From positions 1-8,752 of the forward strand of contig JBQTIA010000115.1 in assembly GCA_052388455.1 (NCBI GenBank): a DNA stretch of 8,752 nucleotides, written 5' to 3'. Under the pieces are notes generated by a model that was not told the origin of the DNA, did not search any database, and was given only the letters and a program-made list of their open reading frames with translations. The position numbers were made by a program, and so were the translations under genes. The stretch comes from CAZSNH01 sp052388455. Lineage in GTDB: Bacteria; Pseudomonadota; Alphaproteobacteria; Rhizobiales; Hyphomicrobiaceae. Position 1 is the stretch's first letter. The number at the start of each line of letters is the position of its first letter. This document shows positions 1-5,870 of the stretch, piece after piece.

Positions 1-570
1 CTGCCCCCCTGGCCCGAAACGGTGCGGGTCGTCTCCGCCTATCTGATGCTGGCGCGCATCGATCCGCGTCCGGTGCTGCATTTCATCGGCGAGCGGATCG
101 CGGGCCGCTCGCGCGCCGACACCGCCACGCGCCAGACTGGGCGCCAGACCGGGCGCCAAACCGGGCGACCCACCGAGCCTCGAATGCGCGATCCCGAGAC
201 ACCGGGACCGATCTCCCGGATGGCTCGGGCCGTCGTCGGGCTGCCGGGCAAGGCCGCCTCGGCCGTTGCAACGCGATGGGTTGCGCTGTCCGGCGCCGTC
301 GATCGCTTCGGATTTGCCCCGGCCCGCCGGCCTGCCGTTCGCTGGGCACTGGGCGTGCTGGTCGTGGTCGGGCTGGTGGCCTCGGTCGTGCCACTCGGAA
401 TGCAGCAGGCGTCGGCGGTCGGCGGCGGTTCGACGCTGGCCCGCATGTTCGCCGGCCTGCAGGAGTATTTGATCCGCCGTCAGGCTCCGCTGGTCGAAGG
501 GCACCGCGTGATCGAGGTCACCGATCCCCGCGCCCGCCGATCTGATAAATTGCGTTCCGCCGAGCGCTAG
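1..570 (+). CDS. 3' end of an unrecognised membrane-anchored protein
   Basis: The frame is open from the first base to a TAG at 568-570, giving at least 189 residues, so the gene probably begins left of the window; the GTG at 22 is only the first possible internal start. The N-terminal visible part is mixed hydrophobic and basic. It is followed by a Gly/Arg/Gln/Thr-rich linker encoded by a 12-bp tandem repeat. One clear transmembrane segment lies near residues 114-133 (core ALGVLVVVGLVASVV). The remaining ~55 residues are polar and end in a basic tail. I do not recognise the family. In many Hyphomicrobiales the gene upstream of prfA is ptsP, but this sequence does not resemble the PtsP C-terminus. 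The gap to prfA is 60 bases with no clear terminator, so co-transcription is possible. Confidence that it is coding is moderate, based on the long open frame and the sensible membrane segment. Confidence 0.55.
   Translation: MPPWPETVRVVSAYLMLARIDPRPVLHFIGERIAGRSRADTATRQTGRQTGRQTGRPTEPRMRDPETPGPISRMARAVVGLPGKAASAVATRWVALSGAVDRFGFAPARRPAVRWALGVLVVVGLVASVVPLGMQQASAVGGGSTLARMFAGLQEYLIRRQAPLVEGHRVIEVTDPRARRSDKLRSAER
130..165 (+). repeat. 12-bp tandem repeat, three copies, in frame
   Basis: Three consecutive 12-bp units (CGCCAGACTGGG, CGCCAGACCGGG, CGCCAAACCGGG) differ by one or two bases, and a degenerate fourth unit follows at 166-177. Because the unit is four codons, it encodes the peptide repeat GRQT in the upstream membrane protein without disturbing the frame. 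It sits in a linker before the transmembrane segment and is likely to vary in copy number between strains. Confidence 0.85.
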
Positions 571-630
571 GACTATAAGCTCCGCGCCCGCGCCCGCGTT
601 CGCGCTGCCGTTGATCATTCCTTCTGACAG

Positions 631-1719
631 ATGTCCATGAGCTCGATACCAAAAGAGAAGCTCGACAAGCTGGTCGCGCGCTGGGAAGCCATTCAAGCCG
701 AGCTCAATCAGGGGGTCGGACAGGCGGTCTATGCCAAGCTGACCAAGGAGTTCGCCGGTCTCAATCCGATCGTTGCGACGATCAACGAGACACGAGTCGC
801 CCGCCAGGAGGCCGCCGACCTCAAGGCGCTCATCGACGATCCCAAGTCCGATCGCGAGATGACCAGCCTTGCCAGCGAGGAACTGGCGGCCATCAAGCCG
901 CGCATCGAAGAGCTGGAGCAGCGCCTGAAGGTGCAACTCCTGCCCAAGGATGCGGCCGACGAAAAGAGCGCGATCCTCGAAGTGCGCGCCGGCACCGGCG
1001 GCGACGAGGCGGCGCTGTTCGCGGCCGATCTCTTCCGCATGTACAACCGCTATGCCGACCTCAAGGGCTGGACGACGGAAATCATCTCCATCTCGGAAAG
1101 CGATCTCGGCGGGTACAAGGAAATCATCGCATCGATCACTGGCGAGGGCGTGTTCGCGAGGCTGAAATTCGAATCCGGCGTGCATCGTGTGCAGCGCATT
1201 CCGGCGACCGAGACGAGCGGGCGCATCCACACCTCGGCGGCGACGGTCGCCGTGCTGCCGGAGGCGGAGGAGATCGATTGCGAAATCCGCGCCGAGGACA
1301 TCCGCATCGATACGATGCGGGCTTCAGGCCCCGGCGGTCAGACCGTCAACAAGACCGAATCGGCTGTGCGCATCACGCATCTTCCGACGGGGATCATGGT
1401 GGTGGCGGCGGAAAAATCGCAGCACCAGAACCGCCGTACCGCCATGCAGGTGCTGCGCTCGCGATTGTTCGACTATCAGCGCGAGAAGGCCGACAGCGAG
1501 CGCAGCCAGGCGCGCAAGAGCCAGGTCGGATCGGGCGACCGCTCGCAGCGCATCCGCACCTACAATTTTCCGCAGGGACGCGTGACGGACCATCGCATCA
1601 ACCTTACGGTTCATTCGATCGAGCGCGTGATGCTGGCGATCGACCTCGACGACATCATCGACCGTCTGATCGGTGAGCATCAGGCCGGTCTGCTGGCCGA
1701 CATGGAAAGCAATGCCTGA
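631..1719 (+). CDS. prfA: Peptide chain release factor 1 (RF1)
   Basis: RF1 recognises UAA and UAG in the ribosomal A site and triggers hydrolysis of peptidyl-tRNA. At 362 residues it has the usual family length. The motif GTGGDEAALFA (from residue 121) marks the conserved PCRF region. The stop-codon-reading tripeptide PAT is at 191-193 in RIPATETSGRIHTSAATV, which separates RF1 (PxT) from RF2 (SPF). The catalytic GGQ is at 235-237 in RASGPGGQTVNKTESAV; Gln237 is the residue methylated by PrmC. The alternative in-frame ATG at 637 gives MSSIPKEKLDKL, which fits the family N-terminus equally well; neither start has a strong ribosome binding site. The 3' end overlaps prmC by 8 bases, so enzyme and substrate are probably co-expressed. 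Confidence 0.98.
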   Translation: MSMSSIPKEKLDKLVARWEAIQAELNQGVGQAVYAKLTKEFAGLNPIVATINETRVARQEAADLKALIDDPKSDREMTSLASEELAAIKPRIEELEQRLKVQLLPKDAADEKSAILEVRAGTGGDEAALFAADLFRMYNRYADLKGWTTEIISISESDLGGYKEIIASITGEGVFARLKFESGVHRVQRIPATETSGRIHTSAATVAVLPEAEEIDCEIRAEDIRIDTMRASGPGGQTVNKTESAVRITHLPTGIMVVAAEKSQHQNRRTAMQVLRSRLFDYQREKADSERSQARKSQVGSGDRSQRIRTYNFPQGRVTDHRINLTVHSIERVMLAIDLDDIIDRLIGEHQAGLLADMESNA

Positions 1720-2620
1720 GATCCCGTCGAGCGGGCCCGCTGGCGGGCCGACCGTCCGTGAGGTGCTGGCCGACGCGCACCGGCATTTGCAGCGGGCCGG
1801 GATCGAGGACGCTGCACGCGATGTCCGGCTGCTGGTGTCGGGTATCCTCGGCATCTCGGATCTCGACCAGATCGCACGGCCTGAGGCCGCAATCCATCAG
1901 AGCGACCGCGAAAGGTTCGCAGCGGCCATCGCACGGCGTGCGGCGCGGGAGCCGGTCTCGCGCATCCTCGGCCGCCGGCACTTCTTCGGACGCGAGTTCC
2001 TGGTGACACCCGCGACCCTCGATCCCCGTCCCGATACCGAGACCGTCGTCGAGCTGACGCTCCATCTCGTCGACGAGCGGGGCTGGCGAACGCGCCCCGT
2101 TCGCATTCTGGATGTCGGGACGGGAACCGGATGCATCCTGCTCTCGCTGCTGGCCGAGCTGCCGATGGCGAGCGGGCTCGGACGCGATATCGATGCGTCC
2201 GCCCTGGTCACCGCAGAGGCCAACGCCACGCGGCTCGGCCTCGGCGAACGGGCGCAGTTCGCACTCGGCCGATCGCTTGAAGGTCTCACTCGATCCTTCG
2301 ACGTCGTGGTGTCCAATCCGCCCTATATTCCGACCGCCGAGCTGCCGGGTCTCGAGCCCGAGGTGCGCGCGTTCGATCCCTTGGCCGCCCTCGACGGCGG
2401 CGTGGACGGGCTCTGCGTCTACCGGGAGATCATCAGCGGACTGAAAGCAGTGCTGCCTGCGGGCCTCGTGGTGTTCGAAGTAGGTGCCGGACAGGCGGCC
2501 GACGTGCAGACCCTGCTGGCGGCGGAGATGCCGAACAGCGTCTTTCATCGTCGGGTCGACCTCGGAGGCCATGCGCGAGGTGTGGCATGCTGGACACAAT
2601 CCAAGGCCGCCCGCGAATAG
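1712..2620 (+). CDS. prmC: Release factor glutamine methyltransferase PrmC (HemK)
   Basis: PrmC transfers a methyl group from S-adenosylmethionine to the GGQ glutamine of RF1 and RF2, which raises termination efficiency. I chose the ATG at 1712 (302 residues, MPEIPSSGPAGG), which overlaps the prfA stop by 8 bases. A longer GTG start at 1673 exists but would add 13 atypical residues inside prfA. The helical N-terminal substrate-binding domain covers about residues 12-95. The family motif LDPRPDTE is at 103-110, the SAM-binding loop DVGTGTG at 134-140, and the catalytic NPPY at 202-205, where Asn and the Pro-Pro backbone hold the glutamine amide. The segment FDPLAALDGGVDGL follows, as in other PrmC proteins. 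Pairing with prfA is the standard arrangement and supports the call. Confidence 0.97.
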   Translation: MPEIPSSGPAGGPTVREVLADAHRHLQRAGIEDAARDVRLLVSGILGISDLDQIARPEAAIHQSDRERFAAAIARRAAREPVSRILGRRHFFGREFLVTPATLDPRPDTETVVELTLHLVDERGWRTRPVRILDVGTGTGCILLSLLAELPMASGLGRDIDASALVTAEANATRLGLGERAQFALGRSLEGLTRSFDVVVSNPPYIPTAELPGLEPEVRAFDPLAALDGGVDGLCVYREIISGLKAVLPAGLVVFEVGAGQAADVQTLLAAEMPNSVFHRRVDLGGHARGVACWTQSKAARE

Positions 2621-2695
2621 CTCTTGGCTTAGCGTTGCAACCCGGCTAAGGTCGAAATGGCGAAATAAAACTGCGCTCCGAAGCGACGGCAAGCC

Positions 2696-2719
2696 GGTGA
2701 CCGAAGACATTCGGGAACC
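2696..2719 (+). other. Stem-loop with tandem G-A internal pairs
   Basis: Read as RNA, GGU pairs with ACC, then GA faces GA, then CCGAA pairs with UUCGG around a GACA loop. A symmetric GA/GA internal step between two perfect helices is typical of structured RNA (tandem sheared G-A pairs), though a match this short can arise by chance. It sits about 75 bases after prmC. Its role is unknown. Confidence 0.35.
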
Positions 2720-2991
2720 ATGCTGGGGTCGAGAGAGCTGCATCACAGACTGCGACGCGGGCTGAGAGCCGAGGGGCTCGAATAACCGCAGATGCCCATC
2801 GGGGCGTCCTGTCGTGTCGATCGCGTACACGCCGAATCCGTTAGGATCAATGAGCCGAACGATCAAACGTGTCTGAACATCGTCAGCGTGCCTTGGGAGT
2901 AGAGTCCCGGGCAAGGATAGCGCGCGATCAGAGGCTGCGGACATTCGGCGGATCGAGAGTTACGGCAGGGTGTGCGGGGCGAGTGGATGAT

Positions 2992-3022
2992 CACCGCCGA
3001 TCAGCCGGGGGCGGCGGCGGTG
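2992..3022 (+). promoter_or_regulatory. Strong GC stem-loop just upstream of the DUF4167 gene
   Basis: CACCGCCG at 2992-2999 is perfectly complementary to CGGCGGTG at 3015-3022, and the 15-base loop can itself fold (GCC/GGC). No run of T follows directly; the next bases are TTCGGGAATTGAGCTG, so it is a poor intrinsic terminator. It ends 34 bases before the DUF4167 start codon. It could be a leader hairpin affecting translation or mRNA stability, but this is inference. Confidence 0.4.
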
Positions 3023-3056
3023 TTCGGGAATTGAGCTGTATTTTCAACAATCGAGC

Positions 3057-4061
3057 ATGGATCTCATGAGGCAGGGCCAGCAGAACCGCCGTGGCCGCGG
3101 ACGCAGCAACAACAATAACAATAACAACAATCACCAGCACAAGCATCGCGGCAACCAGAACCCGCTGACACGGAGCTTCGAATCGACGGGGCCCGACACC
3201 AAGATACGCGGCACGCCCGCCCACATCGCCGAAAAGTACATGACGCTGGCGCGTGACGCCCAGTCGTCCGGCGATCCGGTGCTCGCTGAGAACTATCTCC
3301 AGCACGCCGAGCACTACAATCGCATCATCATGGCGTATCGCGAGCAGCTGCAGCAGTCCGGCGACTACAACGGCGCTCCGCCGCCGGCCATCGCGCGGTT
3401 CCGTCCGGGCCCGCAGGACCCGATGGGCGACGATTTCGGCGAGGGTGAAGGCGACGAATTCAGCGGCGACGGCCAGGGACAGCCGTCGGTGCGGGCCGAT
3501 GATCCGCAGCCGAGCATTCCGGTGGTAGAGGGCAGCCGTCCCGAAGGCGGCCGGCCGGACGGCGGACGCGACGGCCAGCGGTTCGAGGAGCGGGGCACCC
3601 GCTACGACGGGCAGCGGCCGCGCTACCAGAACTACAATTCCAATAACAGCCACGGCCAGGGTCAGCATCGCGATCGATCGGGAGACCGGCAGGCCGATCG
3701 GCCCTCCGACCGCCAGCCCGGCGGCGATCGGGGCTTTATGAACGAGCGGCGCGACCGTTACGACCGCAACGATCGTTCTCCCGATCGCCAGGATCGCAAC
3801 GAGCGCCCCGAGCCGAGGGCCGAGCGGCCCGAGCCGCGCAGCGAGCCACGTTTCGAAGCGCGTCAGCCAGTTGTCGAGCCGGTCGCGGAACCTGCTCCAC
3901 CGCAGCCGCGTCGCAGTCCGCGTGCCGCAGCCACAACTCCGCTCGCCCACGAGCAGCCGGAATTCCTGCGCCGTCCCGTTCGCCGGCCAAGGCGCGAAGA
4001 CGATGCGGCGACGGCTGCCCCGGTTCCGACGCCAACCGGAGACGAGCCGGCGCGGGAGTGA
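3057..4061 (+). CDS. DUF4167 domain protein with long disordered charged tail
   Basis: The 334-residue product starts with a basic Gly/Arg segment (QGQQNRRGRGR) and a run of eight Asn (18-25). The conserved DUF4167 core follows at about residues 33-91, containing NPLTRSFES, IRGTPAHIAEKY, ARDAQSSGDPVLAEN and QHAEHYNRII. Everything after about residue 100 is low-complexity, Arg/Asp/Glu/Pro/Gln/Gly-rich and probably disordered, with ERPEPRA/ERPEPRS heptads near 249-262. An alternative ATG at 3066 gives MRQGQQNRRGRGR, a typical family N-terminus; both starts lack a strong ribosome binding site. The molecular function is not established. The RGR-rich start and charged tail suggest nucleic-acid or ribosome binding, which is inference. 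Its place after prfA-prmC is a conserved alphaproteobacterial arrangement as I recall it. The gene converges on the MOSC gene with 30 bases between. Confidence 0.92.
   Translation: MDLMRQGQQNRRGRGRSNNNNNNNNHQHKHRGNQNPLTRSFESTGPDTKIRGTPAHIAEKYMTLARDAQSSGDPVLAENYLQHAEHYNRIIMAYREQLQQSGDYNGAPPPAIARFRPGPQDPMGDDFGEGEGDEFSGDGQGQPSVRADDPQPSIPVVEGSRPEGGRPDGGRDGQRFEERGTRYDGQRPRYQNYNSNNSHGQGQHRDRSGDRQADRPSDRQPGGDRGFMNERRDRYDRNDRSPDRQDRNERPEPRAERPEPRSEPRFEARQPVVEPVAEPAPPQPRRSPRAAATTPLAHEQPEFLRRPVRRPRREDDAATAAPVPTPTGDEPARE
3108..3131 (+). repeat. Trinucleotide (AAC/AAT)8 tract encoding poly-Asn
   Basis: Eight consecutive AAC or AAT codons encode Asn18-25 of the DUF4167 protein. The tract is AT-rich in an otherwise GC-rich gene and could change length by slippage without breaking the frame. 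Confidence 0.9.
3801..3842 (+). repeat. 21-bp direct repeat in the DUF4167 tail
   Basis: Two 21-base units begin with GAGCGCCCCGAGCCG (3801) and GAGCGGCCCGAGCCG (3822), and a degenerate third begins at 3843. They encode ERPEPRA and ERPEPRS. The period is seven codons, so copy-number change keeps the frame and only lengthens the disordered tail. Confidence 0.75.
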
Positions 4062-4091
4062 CGAACGCATCGTCCCCGTCTCGATGTGAGG

Positions 4092-4874
4092 TCAGGTCAC
4101 CGGCTGCACCGCATCGCCGACATGCAACTCGGCACCGGCGGTCACGGCTGCGTAAATGCCGAAGTCGGTGTGTCCCCATCGTCTCGCAAGTTGGGCCGGC
4201 AGGTCCATGTCCCTCACGCCCGTCGCCGGATCGACGTTGGTCGCTGCGCAGCGCTCCGTGCGTTTGAGACCGGTCAGCCGGACGTTTCCGAATTCGATGT
4301 GCTGACCGACCCAGGCAAACTCCCGCCACGCCGGCAGCCCTTCGATGATGACGTTGGGCCGGAAGCGCAGCGGATCAATCCGGCTGCCGACCGCTCGCTC
4401 CAGATCCCGGACCGAGGCCATATTGACGATGTGCAGGCATTTGGCCGCCACGTCGGAGAAGCTGTGGCCGGGGGCTTCGACGATGCGGGGCGGTCCGCGC
4501 AGATGGCCCTGCATGAACGCCGCCATGAACTGCTCGATCAGCGAACGGCCCGTGAGGGTCGAAAGGTTACCGCTGACCACCGGCTTGCCGTCGCGCTCGA
4601 TGCGGAGCGTCGTCGTCGCGTCGTCGAACCGGCAATCGAGCTTGGCCAAGCGCTCATCGCGCATCAGCATCAGAAAATTGACTTTCGGGAGATGTCTCGG
4701 GGCGGACGCGTCGAACCGGCCGGGGCCGTTTTCGATCGCCCAGGCCCGGTCGAAGGGCATCGGTTCTCCGGCGTTCAGCGTCACGCGCGCTAGCGGCTGC
4801 GGCGTCAGGCCCTTCACCGGGTAGCGATAGAGGGCCGCGATCCGCGCACGCTCGGTGTGAATGTCGCCCGTCAT
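4092..4874 (-). CDS. MOSC-domain protein (mARC/YcbX-like, probable molybdenum-cofactor oxidoreductase)
   Basis: The 260-residue product has an N-terminal MOSC beta-barrel domain (about 10-120, beginning RIAALYRYPVKGL) followed by a MOSC domain (about 130-258). The MOSC signature is clear: DPLRFRPNVIIEGLPAWREFAW near 168-189 and ERCAATNVDPATG near 207-219. Cys209 lies where mARC-type enzymes have the cysteine that binds molybdenum. Enzymes of this group reduce N-hydroxylated compounds or other S/N substrates with separate electron donors; the substrate here is unknown. No C-terminal 2Fe-2S ferredoxin domain is present, unlike E. coli YcbX, so an electron partner must be encoded elsewhere. I chose the ATG at 4874, preceded by a GGGGA Shine-Dalgarno-like run; the longer TTG start at 4913 adds 13 residues. 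It lies 50 bases after the small membrane-protein gene on the same strand, probably one transcript. Confidence 0.9.
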   Translation of the reverse strand: MTGDIHTERARIAALYRYPVKGLTPQPLARVTLNAGEPMPFDRAWAIENGPGRFDASAPRHLPKVNFLMLMRDERLAKLDCRFDDATTTLRIERDGKPVVSGNLSTLTGRSLIEQFMAAFMQGHLRGPPRIVEAPGHSFSDVAAKCLHIVNMASVRDLERAVGSRIDPLRFRPNVIIEGLPAWREFAWVGQHIEFGNVRLTGLKRTERCAATNVDPATGVRDMDLPAQLARRWGHTDFGIYAAVTAGAELHVGDAVQPVT

Positions 4875-4924
4875 CAGGATCCCCGCGGGTGTTGCACCGG
4901 GGACTTCTATCAAATTGCCCGCGA

Positions 4925-5335
4925 TCAGGAAGCCGGAGTCGGCGGCTGCGTGCTGTCACTCGGCGTGTCCCGCAGTTCGGCGAGGCGCGCCAGGGTCCGG
5001 TTCATGCTGGCGAGCTGCTCCAGAGCGGCCGCATGCAGGCGGATAGCCTCCTCCGACATGGAGAGTGCCCGGTCGTCGCGCTCGTTGGTTTCGCGGTACT
5101 GCTGGGCGATCAGATCCTCGATGGATTTGTTCTGCTGGAGCGCCCGCTCGTTGACCGACTTCTGATGATCGAGATAGTCGGACTGCTTCCTGATGAAGCC
5201 GAGGCCCCAAAAGCCGTGGCGAAGAAAGTAGATCGATACCGCCAGCACGATAAGGATCGGTGCGAACGTCAGGAGATCGAACCACCATGGCATGGTGAAA
5301 TCGGCAGAGATCGCAAGTGGCGTTTGAGGTGGCAC
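4925..5335 (-). CDS. Small single-pass membrane protein with coiled-coil tail
   Basis: I do not recognise a named family. The 136-residue product has one hydrophobic segment at about residues 20-38 (LLTFAPILIVLAVSIYFL) and a charged, heptad-like stretch at about 48-122, rich in Glu, Gln, Arg, Ala and Leu, that should form a coiled coil. The C-terminus is Pro/Thr/Ser-rich. The layout suggests a short outside part and a cytoplasmic coiled coil for oligomerisation or partner binding; orientation is inferred. The listed GTG start has GGAG eleven bases upstream; an ATG at 5293 (MPWWFDLLTF) is a reasonable alternative that still keeps the membrane segment but has no visible ribosome binding site. 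The gene precedes the MOSC gene on the same strand with a short gap, so they may be an operon. Confidence 0.7.
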   Translation of the reverse strand: MPPQTPLAISADFTMPWWFDLLTFAPILIVLAVSIYFLRHGFWGLGFIRKQSDYLDHQKSVNERALQQNKSIEDLIAQQYRETNERDDRALSMSEEAIRLHAAALEQLASMNRTLARLAELRDTPSDSTQPPTPAS

Positions 5336-5527
5336 GACGGTCTCTGCTCCAGCTTTGACGCAGATTACTGGATGGGCGGCTAAGGCGGCGTTTCCAGAAG
5401 TGGTTAAGGACGTATCGGTTGAAGTCCCGTAATCGCGAGGGGGTCGAAATTATCCGAGGTCCATGCTAAATGATGCTGATGAGCGACACCGTAATCGTCA
5501 GAGATCCGGCCATCCTCGGCGGCACGC

Positions 5528-5537
5528 CCTGCATCAG
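5528..5537. repeat. Left copy of the 10-bp direct repeat (target-site duplication)
   Basis: CCTGCATCAG directly precedes the element and is repeated exactly at 5669-5678 after it. It belongs to the DUF433 coding sequence (Pro-Cys-Ile-Arg codons), and only one copy is needed to rebuild the gene. Confidence 0.8.
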
Positions 5538-5668
5538 CAGGGGAATCGCATTTGGACGTAGGACGTAGGTTGGGTCGAGGCACGAGACCCAACAACTTTG
5601 GTCGCTCGAGTTTGTTGGGTCTCCTTCGTCGACCCAACCTACATTTCGCGCCATATGCGATTGCCCTG
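5538..5668. mobile_element. 131-bp MITE-like palindromic element inside the DUF433 gene
   Basis: The ends are an 18-bp inverted repeat: CAGGGGAATCGCATTTGG at 5538-5555 and, in reverse complement, CAGGGCAATCGCATATGG at 5651-5668 (16 of 18 identical). It is flanked by the 10-bp direct repeat CCTGCATCAG (5528-5537 and 5669-5678), which looks like a target-site duplication. It has no transposase gene, so it would need a transposase supplied in trans; I cannot name the family. The interior is a large nested hairpin (5565-5642). Precise removal restores the interrupted gene, which fixes the borders independently of the repeats. The right-hand target flank, CAGGGGAA at 5676-5683, matches the first eight bases of the element, which may reflect target preference or chance. 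Confidence 0.85.
5565..5642. repeat. Nested hairpin core of the GTAGGTTGGGTC type
   Basis: GTAGGTTGGGTC (5565-5576) is perfectly complementary to GACCCAACCTAC (5631-5642). Inside it, GACCCAAC (5586-5593) is complementary to GTTGGGTC (5614-5621), and each arm can also fold on itself because GTTGGGTC and GACCCAAC occur in both. The core can therefore form one long stem or two small hairpins side by side. I recall similar GTAGG-TTGGGTC palindromes scattered in Bradyrhizobium-like genomes. The left edge also carries a tandem GGACGTA duplication (5554-5567). Confidence 0.85.
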
Positions 5669-5678
5669 CCTGCATCAG
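5669..5678. repeat. Right copy of the 10-bp direct repeat (target-site duplication)
   Basis: This is an exact second copy of CCTGCATCAG, immediately after the right inverted repeat of the element. A 9-10 bp duplication is compatible with several DDE transposase families. Confidence 0.8.
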
Positions 5679-5870
5679 GGGAACGCGGCTCAATGTCTAT
5701 GCGATTTCTGCGCGCGTGATTGGAGGCGAAACGCCGGAGGAGATTGCAGCGGAAAACGCCCCCGTGACCACCGACATGGTGCTGGCAGCGGTCGAATATG
5801 CCCGCAAGCATCCACAGATTGAGCATCCCGACGGCCGTCCCTGGCGCAAGAAGGCCAGAATGGGCGCGGC

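Larger units (their letters stand above)
2621..3056. other. 436-base stretch without a convincing gene, rich in stem-loops
   Basis: I see no convincing protein here. A minus-strand frame stays open through it but continues as antisense to prmC and has no recognisable domain. No tRNA or classical riboswitch was found. Several short hairpins are visible: CTTAGC/GCTAAG (2628-2633 with 2645-2650) just after prmC, CCGAA-GACA-TTCGG (2701-2714), GAGCC/GGCTC (2766-2779), CCTTG/CAAGG (2891-2895 with 2912-2916) and a strong GC hairpin at 2992-3022. The stretch may hold the end of the prfA-prmC transcript, the promoter and a long 5' leader of the DUF4167 gene, or a small RNA. None of these can be settled from the sequence alone. 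Confidence 0.5.

Noticed and set aside
2755..2790. GGCTGAGA followed by AATAAC, suggestive of a TPP riboswitch
   Set aside because: The rest of the THI-box consensus (CTGATCTGG, TAAT, GCGTAGGGA) is absent and the downstream gene has no thiamine link.
1655..2944. Minus-strand open frame of 429 codons across prmC and the following gap
   Set aside because: It runs antisense to a certain prmC gene, where long open frames are common at high GC. The part in the gap (LIVRLIDPNGFGVYAIDTTG and onward) looks somewhat protein-like but matches no family I know and has no proper end of its own, so I do not call it.
2992..3040. GC hairpin as an intrinsic terminator after prmC
   Set aside because: No T-run follows the stem; the hairpin lies nearly 400 bases after prmC and close to the next start codon.
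2991..4070. Minus-strand open frame of 359 codons over the DUF4167 gene
   Set aside because: It is antisense to the Arg/Asp/Pro-rich DUF4167 tail; its Val/Ala/Leu-rich product is the mirror of that composition and has no domain logic.
4086..4793. Plus-strand 235-codon frame opposite the MOSC gene
   Set aside because: Antisense shadow; the minus-strand MOSC signature is clear.
5466..5693. Short frames on both strands through the palindromic element (also 5598-5822 on the plus strand)
   Set aside because: They read through inverted repeats and owe their openness to the palindrome; none resembles a protein, whereas the DUF433 halves flanking the element do.
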